Translations under genes and position numbers: made by a program
The notes under the pieces: model-generated
What the model saw: only the letters and a program-made list of their open reading frames with translations
Told to the model about the DNA's origin: nothing
Databases searched by the model: none
Origin: Allacma fusca
Lineage: Eukaryota; Arthropoda; Collembola; Symphypleona; Sminthuridae
Direction: 5' to 3'
DNA length: 64,000 nucleotides
Assembly (NCBI GenBank): GCA_947179485.1
Contig: OX359248.1
Span: forward strand, 451,501 to 515,500
Shown: piece by piece, positions 13,486 through 22,997 of the stretch
How positions within the stretch are numbered: the first letter of the stretch is position 1
Layout: the number at the start of each line of letters is the position of its first letter

Positions 13486-14243
13486 GATCAATTGGAGAAT
13501 AACAAGCTGGCGAAGGCTGGGAACAGCAGGAGAAACAGAAGATGAAGTGAGAATAGAAGCAATATCCTCAGTCTCTTGTATGGCAAGAAGGGAGAGAGAA
13601 AAGGGAGAACGCGAAATGAAAGGCAAATGTTTGGCTCGGTTTTGGTTTTGGATGAGAGTATTTGTTCAAATTATTCCTTTGATAAAGGAATTGGTAAAGC
13701 GCGCTGGGGAGGAAAAGCTAAGGGAAATGTGTCTTGGAGAAAGCGAGTCTATGTAAGACAAAGAATGAGGGTGTAAGACGATCGAGGAAGGAAAAGAACA
13801 TGGAAGAGGGAGTATATGCATGACAGATGGGCAGATGATTCATAATCATTTCCATGCACCCACACACACACAAGGGAAAATATTACCGGGAAATTCCGTC
13901 TGCTCCCTCAAGAGAAACCAGCCAAGGCAACTCTTTCTTCTCCTTTCTCTCCAAATTTACGAGAACTTAAAAAAATGAAAGAGAAAAGTCTGGCAAAGGT
14001 TTTTGGAATTTCCAAATCACAAAATTATTGTGCTTCTCTCACACAGTTAGTTATTTAAGTTAACCAGGCCAGCTGGAAATGATTCAGCAGGTATATAGCT
14101 ACATATAGCGGCATATGACAAAAAGAGAAAACTCGAGTACAGTATTTGAAAATCGTAGGGTGGAACATTGTTTGAGACTCTGCACGCTTCTCTATACATA
14201 GTAACAATGGTTAAATGGGATTCGTCTGCACTCAGTTCTACGC

Positions 14244-14280
14244 CTCTCTCTCTCTCTCTCCCACTCTTTCTCTCTCTCTC
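14244..14280. repeat. Paired (CT)n microsatellites
   Basis: CT runs at 14244-14261 and 14268-14280, separated by CCACTCTT-like sequence. Confidence 0.85.
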
Positions 14281-14488
14281 TTCTCCTCCCTCTGAAAACA
14301 GAAAGCATACTTTCTCCCAAGCCAGAGAGAGTACTTATGCAAAATTTGGGTTCATAACTTTTCCATGGAAAACGGGAGTTTCGTGTATAAATTCCAAATG
14401 GAGGTTTATAAAGAACATATTTGTCTCCTACCCGAGGCTTTCTCCTCCTATCTTTCCCTAAACTATGAGCGATGGCTTTCCTCTGTGC

Positions 14489-14563
14489 AAAATGTTTCTC
14501 TGGAAAATGCTGTGGTGTAGAATGTCTCGGTGTAAAATGGCTGGGTGTAGGATGGCTCGGTGC
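14489..14563. repeat. 15-bp minisatellite, about five units
   Basis: Five successive 15-base units share the outline ARAATG-N4-GGTGT: 14489, 14504, 14519, 14534 and 14549, with a partial sixth from 14564. Units differ by a few substitutions but hold the 15-base register exactly. Because 15 is a multiple of three, one frame per strand stays open and reads as a five-residue peptide repeat (Met-Ser-Arg-Cys-Lys-like forward, Ile-Leu-His-Arg-like reverse). I see no sign that either is translated. Confidence 0.8.
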
Positions 14564-14569
14564 AGTATG

Positions 14570-17100
14570 CAGTTTGATGAGTTGACAGAGGTGATTCTCG
14601 AGGAGAGAGCAAATTTCCGTGTGCAAATCTTGTCCTCACTCATGTCCTCATTTACATTAAGATGTGGAGCGAGACTGCTCAAACCGGTAAGTTATTAGCC
14701 TGTGAGAGAGAAATGACTCTTTCTTATGTTACCATTGAAATGGAGTGTGAGGGACTGACGGGGGTACTATTACCATGATTGTCTTCTGGGGTCGGCTATC
14801 TTCACACAGGGCTGCATTACGGAGAATGTTTGTATAATCGGTAGTAATTGATGCCATGTGCCGGTACGTGGTTCTTGATAAGGGATGAGGATGGAATGCA
14901 CAGGGTGTCCATAATCATTGTCCCCCTGCAGTTTACCTAAAGTACTTACACTCTCATAAAATATTTGATTCCCAGCTTTTCCCAACAACTGCTGTGGTTC
15001 CAGGTTTTCTCAAATTTCCATACTCATTCAATATTTGGGATCAAAGAGGTCATGAACGAGGAGTTTATAGAATGCACGATCAGAAATTCCTCCTTTTTCC
15101 TGTCTTTTTCACTTTAAATTCTGAGACTGATTTACCTCCAAGGTTAATCCCCATTTTTGCCTCTCAGCCCAACAATTTTCAACGCAAGGACCTTTTACAT
15201 TGCTCTCTGAAAGCCCATATTTCCTATACACAAGCATCAAACCATACTCTTAAAATAATTTTTGTGGGGAGACGTTAATGACGTTAATTTTCTTATTTGG
15301 GCTAGTGGGGGTGAGCAAATGGTTCTGGTCACAGCAAACTTCATCTGGAACAAAATTCTTCCCCCACTTTAATTTCTTTGTAAATACCTTCACACATAAT
15401 AAATTTATGGTGTTGGGTTACAAATGTAGATGAAATGAATGAGCATGATTACGATTGGAAGCAGAGAGCATAAGTCTAGTTAAGCACGGACATATTTATA
15501 CATATATCTAATTACATATTTAGATAATTACAATTTACACTTGTGAGTTTACATACTTAAGCTGATACGTACAGGGGGACATACTTGAGAATATCCGTGT
15601 ACGTCCATATTATACGTATAGATACATGTATTTGGATCAGTGCAGGGGAAGACAATTATCCATTTACATAAGTACATGGAAATATACGGAGATTTTGAAG
15701 ACATAAATGTTGAAAGTGAGTAATTCTAAGTTGTATAGAGAGAAAGAATTGGATGTAACTGGAAGAAAGAGAGAGATAAAGCGTACTTTGCTCACTATCC
15801 ATTGTGGAGTTGAGATTGGCTGAGTGAAGGCTCTGCATAGGATTCTTCCACGTGTGTGTGCATGTAGATTTGGAGGGAGTAAAGTTTCAGGGATGATTCT
15901 GCTGATTCCTGCAACGCTCGTCATTTCCCAGAGAGTGAGGAGAAAGAATGGAGGAGAGAGAGGTGGATAGAGTTAGAAAAAATCTCCATTTGAAGGGAGA
16001 AAAATGATTTAGAAGTCATATCACGAAATTTTTTTGGCTCTTCTTTACATGTTCCGTTGATACGTTGCATCCTAGGAGATGTTCGGCCTTAATGTTGTAA
16101 TGTAGTCAGATTTCTTTGGATTTTCTCCACTACTGACTCCACTTCTCATACTCCACTTGTTCCACTTGCTGTGATCAGCTCAAACGAAGCGGTTTCCTTC
16201 CCAACCCACCTCCACCATCCTCTCCACTCTCCCTCACTTACTCTACTCTACTTCCCTTCATCTTCCTCCATCCTCCACATCCTCCTGCAACAAAATATAA
16301 TCTATCTCCCTCCTTCTTCTCCATCATACATTAGAAAGTCAAGCTCTCTTCCTACAACGGAGTGAGTGAGAGGAGCAGGAAGAGAGAGAGAGAGAGGAAG
16401 AGAGGAAGGGTACAGGTATTTCTCCCCAAGTACTCCTCACTTTCCCTACTTTCTATCGCATCTCCCTCATGCAAACAAACTCACTTATGTAAACAAGTTG
16501 AGATACACATCCTCATTACTCTCAAGTAGGTCGAATGGTCCTCTCCACTCTCGCGTTTTCTCGTCCTCAAAACACTATCTTCTTCGAAAAAGCGAGTCTC
16601 TGTACAAGTCCAAGTGTGGGAGTGTGGAGCAAAGACGAGCGAGTCGAGTCAAGTTGGAATGAAATGCAACCTAAGACCTTCATCTCCGTAAGCGTAAAAA
16701 ATTTTGGTCCTCCCAACGTGAAGAGACCTCTCTACAAAACTTGACGACACGAAGTTACAACAGTTGGAATGGGGTTATCAAGGGAAATTATACCCACAAA
16801 TTAAAAATAACTGGGGAAGTTATTCCTGGAGACAGCTCCTGGGTAAGATCTGTATACTTTTTCCTCTGCTCATCTCTAAACCATCTCCTCAACATTCTAT
16901 TTATGAGGATAGGTTAAAGAGGAAAAGTGGAAAGATTCTTGGGATTTCCCTTTCCACAAAACTCTGGTAGTTTAGTGTGTATTCGCATATCTGCACGTTA
17001 TATAAAAGCATTGTCCTACAACTTGAAATATACTTTGGATGCACAATAATTTGTATATTGGTAAATGTGTCATTTCACATCCAGGAGGAAGGATTAATAA
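14570..17100. other. Non-coding stretch, no gene recognised
   Basis: Mixed sequence with a strong strand switch. About 16140-16355 is pyrimidine-rich on the + strand, then 16358-16412 turns purine-rich, including a GA tract. A 98-codon frame across this switch has low-complexity composition and no recognisable domain. Just before 17100 a CCAG at 17081-17084 resembles an acceptor but lacks a convincing pyrimidine tract. Confidence 0.5.
16379..16412. repeat. (GA)n-rich microsatellite
   Basis: A GA run followed by GAA/GGA variants, immediately after a pyrimidine-rich segment of about 200 bases. Confidence 0.85.
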
Positions 17101-17194
17101 AATGCATAGGGAAAGTTGGGAATTAATAAAATATATACTGACAAGTCTGAAAAATATGTTTGAGAACTTGGAGGAGAAAGCAAAATAGCTGGAA

Positions 17195-17413
17195 ATGCAT
17201 TTGAATGAAGATATGATGGAAAACGTACAGATGAAAATGCAGGAAAAGTTTAGGGAAAAGCTGGAAGCTTACACGGTAGAGTTTGAACCGTGGGAAAAGT
17301 TTTTTTTTGTCGGAATCTTTTGTTTAATATTCGGGATTTTAACGATAAAGGTTCTCACTGAATATTTGGAAAGACTGGAGCGTCCTGAGATAGAAAAAAG
17401 GAATGAGAGCTAG
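17195..17413 (+). CDS. Putative small single-span membrane protein, unrecognised
   Basis: A 72-codon frame from ATG to TAG. Residues 1-31 are highly charged and could form an amphipathic helix or coiled coil. After a Glu-Pro-Trp-Glu-Lys motif, residues 36-54 form one hydrophobic span (FFFVGIFCLIFGI then LTIKVL). Residues 55-72 are charged again, ending KRNES. This helix-span-tail layout suits a small membrane micropeptide. An AATAAA signal lies at 17484-17489, about 70 bases after the stop. The frame also extends upstream: a 28-codon piece from ATG at 17102 is in register but ends in TAG at 17186. So either the true start is 17195 or the locus is a broken copy. I do not recognise a family. 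Local bias (purine-rich, then T-rich, then purine-rich) could produce such a protein by chance. Confidence 0.33.
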   Translation: MHLNEDMMENVQMKMQEKFREKLEAYTVEFEPWEKFFFVGIFCLIFGILTIKVLTEYLERLERPEIEKRNES

Positions 17414-17483
17414 TTGCGGAAAAAATCGAAGGAAGAATCATGTTAAAAAGCGTTCAACGTCGGTGTAGCGAATCTCAATTTAC

Positions 17484-17489
17484 AATAAA
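17484..17489 (+). terminator. Possible poly(A) signal AATAAA
   Basis: An exact AATAAA about 70 bases beyond the stop of the 72-codon frame. The hexamer is frequent in AT-rich DNA, so position is the only support. Confidence 0.25.
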
Positions 17490-18651
17490 TTGACACTTTT
17501 ATGTGATAAGATACAGTTTGAGAGAAGCAATCAACTTCGTCTGTGTGTCTGGGCGGATGCCAGGAAACTCTATTTTTGACCATAAAGAGCCATCTTAGTA
17601 TGAACTGCCCGTCCTTCCAAAAAACACACGCAACTTCTTATTTGGAGAAAGCTCTGGAGAAAGTCTATATTCATGGAAACACAAACTATCTTTTCTCTGC
17701 TCTCTCACTTTAAAGCTTATATGGAGGAGCTGCTTGAGGGCAAGAGGCTCGAATCCCAAAATATGGCTAATACATCCCGAGTGAGGAGAGCGAAGGGGAG
17801 ACAGAGAGTGAGGCAGCAGAAAAGGATGAGAGGATAGCTCATCGAACTGAATTTACTGTGGCATTGGATTTGGCTCTGGAGTTTCCGGAATTGTGGATGA
17901 CAAGTATTCGGACAAGTTCTCTTCTCGTGCAGAACAAAATATGGTAATCAGTTGTATTTTATCTCTATCTTTCCCTCCACATATTTCTCATTTCATTTCC
18001 TCCTTCCTTCCATTTTGAATTACCGTTCTCTTTTCACTAGGAGATATAGTATTGATTTCCCCGTCTCCTCACAATGCATAGTATAAACCCACCACACACT
18101 TTATGTTCAATATCCTGGTAGAGGCTTACGACCAATTGAAAACGTGATGTATAGGCAAAAGAATATGGACCAAAATTGAAAATGAAATGCTTCCCTATGT
18201 CTGCATAAAACCTACACCTACAGGACAAATTAATTAAATTTACAAGGTGCAGGGATTTTTCCTAGGGTTAAAGTGAACCGCATCTGCATGGGTGACATGC
18301 GTCTGAATATATCTGAGTTACGAGTCGGAGATTCATTTCTCGATAGCGAGGTCCCATTTTATTCATTCCTAGAATTTACATTATGCTTGACATTCATTGA
18401 ATCATCATCATATTTCCAAACTTAATTAATAAACTAATGCATAACGAAAATGCACACATCAAGGAATCTCTACTAGATTGAAATTGGACTTCAAATCAAC
18501 TCAAATTGAACCAAGTTCGAGTGTAATCCTGAAATGTGCAAAGTATTCTCTGCACTTGAATTTTGCTCTGGTCTGGGCAAAAGATATTAAGTGTTTGGGC
18601 AAACCTTTTCTTCTACGGATTGGCTATGATTGGTGAGTTGAGAGTAAGAGA

Positions 18652-18669
18652 GGGAGAGAGAGAGAGAGA
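18652..18669. repeat. (GA)n microsatellite
   Basis: About nine units with one GG interruption. Confidence 0.85.
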
Positions 18670-19959
18670 AAGTAAGTAGGGAGCGCGGGAAAGAAAAGAA
18701 TTCGGATGGAAAGTAGGTTTTCATTATTTTGCTATTGAGGAAGTTTTATGATAAGTAATTCCCATGATGGGCCCAATGAGAGACGTGGGCATTTGTGAGC
18801 AATCAATGTCATTGGAGTGATTTTGTGAGGAAAAGAGAAAGGGAGAGAGAAGGAATGGGAATTTATGATACTTGACAAATTGTCGTTCATTGCTCTTGAT
18901 GGACGTGGGAGCAACTTAGTTTTCCTGTGAAGCCAGGGGAAAAAATTTACTACTCTCTCTACCATTATGCCTGGCTAAATTGCTACAAAATATTTTGTAG
19001 TACTTTCCCCTCTGTGCCCTCTTACTCACTCCATTTTTCTTTAGTGAACATGATTGCGAAATCCACCGATTGTACTAGTCCAGACTATTGTGTACAAAAA
19101 GAGTCCGGATTGAGCATATTCACGTGAGGGAGAGCAAAAGCTAAATTTAGGCCTCCGAGACAAAGTCAAGTCACAATAGGTTTACGTCCGACAGGTTCCA
19201 TTAGGAGGAGAAATGAATGAAGCCAATTTATTTCCTGTATATTTTAATTGATTTTCTATTAATTTATCCCTTCCAATCCAGACACAGCCATACACTCGCC
19301 GGCTTGACGATGGGGGGACTTTTCATAAAAGCTCCTCACTGGGAAAAACAAATTAATTGTACTTTTTCTTTTATGTTCTTTCCTCTATTCCCAGTCCTCA
19401 TAAAAATCAGTCTCTCGTTTAAGGTCATGCACGTCCCAAAAAATATTAGTGTTCATTTTCAAACCTTGCCTACACCAAATTCACGTACCACTATGTACTA
19501 TAATGAACTATTTTAATGTTTTAATGAATGGTTCGTCACACGAAATAATGGTGGAAAATCAAGTTTCCCTCCAGAACCAAGATTTTGTTTATTTGTTGAA
19601 TGTCAGTAAAGGAGTGACTGGACAGAGTCAGATGATATTGTAGAAGTGTAATGAAGAAAAAAATGATTGGCCACAATAATATTTAGTTATTGGCTCGGAA
19701 TGATATAACTAAAGAGTTGAGCTGATGGCTGATGCTCGGTTGCAATACAACATATGAAGAGAACCATAACGAATAAAATGTTCGTTATAGTACAGTATGT
19801 TGTGCCTTTAATTATTATATTTTACGTTGATCCATTGTTCATATTTTATTCTGACCGAACCGAGGATAAAATCAAATTATAAATAGAGATGAGGAAATTC
19901 TTCAGGTAAATTTGCATTCTTTGATGTGGATCAAAATTCCAAATTGCAATTAGATACTC

Positions 19960-20124
19960 AAGGTGTCCAGTAAAATAAATGCCAGAGTAGGCATAAATTC
20001 CTAATGAAATTTTGCTTTTAAATGAACTTTCATGTTCTTTTATTCATTGTTTTTTTGGTATTTATTGGCTGGTACATACAATTTGAATTTGTTTACCCTT
20101 TTATTCTTCAGTGGACACTACCTT
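19960..20124. mobile_element. Possible decayed short inverted-repeat element
   Basis: The left edge reads AAGGTGTCCAGTAAAATAAA. The right edge, read on the other strand, gives AAGGTAGTGTCCACTGAAG and continues AATAAAA. They align with small gaps over about 20 bases, enclosing about 165 bases. No target duplication is convincing. It could be an old miniature DNA transposon or coincidence in AT-rich sequence. Confidence 0.2.
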
Positions 20125-22210
20125 AAAATTGTAACAGGGCAACCCTAAAAAGACGATAGGTGACACAAGTAACTCCTTCCTGTACATATGTAATTATTTG
20201 CGTGTTTATGATTGGCCCCATTTAATTTTCTGTGTTCAAACGAGTGACCCGATAACCTTCAAAGCAAATAAGCTATTTATTTACTTTTTTTACTTTCAAA
20301 AATTTGAGTTGGTTGGTGTCATTAGTTTGGCAGTTATTCTCTTCACAGGCATGCAGACATGTTATTGTACAGGCAAGCATACGACCAGGCAAACATAGCA
20401 TCTCCTGTATTGAGTTTCAGCTTTGCTTTACCCCTGAAAAATAAAAATAGCTAGCAACAACATCTTTATATATATTCTTAATCATTCACTAATGTTAATC
20501 CAGCCAGCTTTGACTGTGTGACATGCGTCACCAGAAATTCTCCAAACACGGCATTTACTTTTTTCGTGCTTCACTTTTACTGGCTTGACACCACACGATG
20601 TGTATTCATATATAATGAGTCTAATATTCACGAACTTAGTGTTGTATGAAATCCCTTTTCCTGGTAGCTCCGTGTGCAGCCATCGGAGCCTTCCTGCGTA
20701 GGCCTTTAATCCTTGTATTAATAAGCTAGGTTGAAATCTGCTGGTTTGAAACTTTGAGCGCTCCTCCGATACTGACCTCACACGACATCACTAGATTTCC
20801 ATATCAGTAATAAAACTGTATAATGTCAACGTGAAGTCGTGGAGGACTCTTCAGCCAAGCAGGCTGATTGATCACTATACTGTGTGTCTCTTTTACTATG
20901 GAAGGTTTAATTACTCCTCAAGAAAGCGGTCTCAGCTCCACGGGACTTAAAACGTGACTGCTTTCTGGGACTTTTAATGAAGCAGAAGTAGTCCGCGAAA
21001 TGCCCTGCCACTTTAGGGGTACAAGGCGCTCACGTCCAAATGTTCAGAATTTCCAGGGTCGCTGTCAATGCAAATATTGACACTGTATAACTTCATTTCG
21101 TTTCCGATCAAATGCTGTGCTATTATTGTAAAATTGTCTATATTTTGCCGTTGTGCTCATTGTAATGTAAACAAAAGCTGCTTGATTTTCTTCGATATGG
21201 TGAAATACTTAAACATTAGCTATATGCGCGAGCATAGCGTCCGTGAAGAGGCTAAATGGTCTAGATACATAGACGCATCTATGATTTAAAACAATCTCTT
21301 GCAAAATATTTGGTCACATTCACTTTAAAATCCAATTTTACCTTTTTCGTTTTATAAGAATATGCTATGATTATTATAAGAGTCAAAGCATCCTTTTGAT
21401 GGTGCTTGTATAAGAGAGGGAACTGTACGAAACAGAAATTATACCCGTGACTTCTGACATCAGCATGTGAAACATGGGATAAAGTAGTCTGTTTTGCCTC
21501 AGCAAAAGCTGGTTATAGCGTTAGTCGATATAGCGTAAGTGAAGGGCCCAGCTCAGTTATGCTACGGTATGTTGTGAGGTGGAACATGGGAACTTTTATA
21601 TAACTTACGTAATGTCATACAATCTGCTCTGCTCTATATTCAATTTTACTAGGTTGTGTGTGACGAAGTCCGCCTCCTAAGCCCCGGGCTTCACACAACA
21701 CAACGTTCATTCCATGTATAGATATAGCAACACGAGTGAAGTGGTAGTGCTAGTCACAGGTTCAGTAGATATAGGCATTTACATCTCAAAATTCCACTGT
21801 ATGAATTACATGTATCTACCTATCCCATTACATACCCAACGCACTTCAATGTATAGAAATGTCAAGCAAAGCGTCCCAGAGGCTGGCGAAGCGAGACTTT
21901 AGCGTGAGTTTATGTCTAAAAGCGAACAACCATTGGGTTTTCTAATTTAATGCTGCAATCCTCCGTCAACGTTTAAAGCAATTATACAAAGAAGCAAACA
22001 GTCAGTTACTAGCTCAGTAAAAACAAGATTCTCATTTTGTCTAAAATGTCCCGGTAAGCTGGAATTCTCTCCTCAAGTGATGATCCTATGAAGCAGAGCT
22101 AATGGGAGAGATTTTAATCCAGAAATGACGAATTTGAATCATCCGTAAATATATCTAATATTCAAAGTAGGAACTTGTATGCTCATGCTGACGTAATAAG
22201 CAGAAACAGG

Positions 22211-22456
22211 AGCGAAACTATAGCGAGAGTTGCTAAGGCTTAGAAAAACAGTTGTCTGAGTCCCGGGTTCAATACCCGGCGAGGTCTTTTGCAGATCGTA
22301 CACCCCCTGACCACTCACTTCTTTCAACCCACTTTGAAATGTTATTGACATAACGTAGACATTCCGCCAATTGTTAAAGTTGTTGAAATCAAATTCCGAT
22401 TTTCTTCCCCCTTGTGACTCATGTGATCGTAAAAATTGACCAAGGTCAATAAAATA
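22211..22456 (+). mobile_element. tRNA-derived SINE (Ser/Leu-like head)
   Basis: The head carries an A-box-like segment TAGCGAGAGTTGCTAAGGC at 22221-22239, close to the Ser/Leu tRNA form TGGCCGAGTGGTTAAGGC. About 45 bases on is a perfect T-arm at 22263-22279: stems CCGGG and CCCGG around loop TTCAATA, containing the B box. The acceptor stem and anticodon arm do not fold properly, so this is not a working tRNA. After CGAGGTC and a TTTT run, about 150 bases of unrelated body end in an AATAAAATAAA tail near 22448-22458. Length and layout fit a tRNA-SINE. The 5' limit and target duplication are uncertain. A minus-strand open frame containing the peptide SPGIEPGTQ is only its antisense reading. 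Confidence 0.6.
22221..22276 (+). promoter_or_regulatory. Internal RNA polymerase III promoter of the SINE (A and B boxes)
   Basis: The A-box-like segment at 22221-22239 and the B box GGTTCAATACC at 22266-22276 are spaced as in tRNA genes. The B box matches well and the A box has diverged. Confidence 0.5.
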
Positions 22457-22878
22457 AATTTTAGAAAATATGGGAAAACGTTTACTACAATCCGGGGGAA
22501 TCAAGTATGAGTAACTTCCTCATAGGGGCCAGGGGAGGTATTGCTGTGTGCCACCCTGAACTTGTTATGAGTTCATGTGTACGACTATAATTCCATGAAA
22601 AGAAAGAGATTCAATATCGCGTGTTGTTTTATCTTATTACGCATTGAATTTGCAAACAATCATAAGTGCCTGTGAAAATTGTGTTTTGTCTATGTTTACA
22701 TCCGGGTTCTGCTTACGTTTCACTCTGATGTGAATTTATTGTCGGAGCAGTGGCGCCTTTGCTTTTTACACAAAGCTTTGTATCGGATATCCTAAACTTT
22801 TGTGATACTTCTTGTGTCGCTTGTCTGATGTGAGGTAATATCGATGCTCGCGATCACTCCTACTACTGGTATACCAGT

Positions 22879-22997
22879 CAGACTTTTAACTTAGGACCCT
22901 TCTATTCCTTTGGTTTTGGGTCCTTCCAGACTATCAAAGGAAGACCATTGTTCAGTCCCTTCTGAGTTGAGGTGAACAACGGTCCAGACTTTAACTT
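22879..22997. repeat. Two hairpins bracketed by direct repeats (possible fold-back element)
   Basis: AGGACCC at 22893-22899 pairs with GGGTCCT at 22918-22924. ACCATTGTTCA at 22944-22954 pairs, with one mismatch, with TGAACAACGGT at 22973-22983. The pair of hairpins is flanked by CAGACTTTTAACTT at 22879-22892 and CAGACTTTAACTT at 22985-22997, which differ by one T. The flanks could be a target duplication or an internal repeat. No element family is recognised. Confidence 0.4.

Larger units (their letters stand above)
12690..14488. other. Non-coding stretch, no gene recognised
   Basis: It contains a purine-rich region at about 13460-13800, a GA tract at 13468-13485, a CA tract at 13859-13872 and two CT tracts at 14244-14280. 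The overlapping open frames on both strands follow from the strand bias of these tracts. A short frame ending at an AATAAA near 12824-12829 was judged too weak to call. Confidence 0.55.
17490..22204. other. Non-coding stretch, no gene recognised
   Basis: It contains a GA tract at 18652-18669 and possible decayed inverted ends at 19960-19981 and 20101-20124. Open frames of up to 99 codons have hydrophobic or low-complexity content and no recognisable domain. The rest shows no structure I can name. Confidence 0.5.

Noticed and set aside
17738-17760. GCTCGAATCCC, resembling a tRNA B box
   Set aside because: No A box lies at a suitable distance and the flanks do not fold as a tRNA.
22139-22504. 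121-codon - strand frame containing SPGIEPGTQ
   Set aside because: That peptide is the antisense reading of the SINE's T-arm, not a protein motif.
22750-22758. CAGTGGCGC, resembling a hAT end
   Set aside because: No CGCCACTG partner was found downstream, and no duplication.
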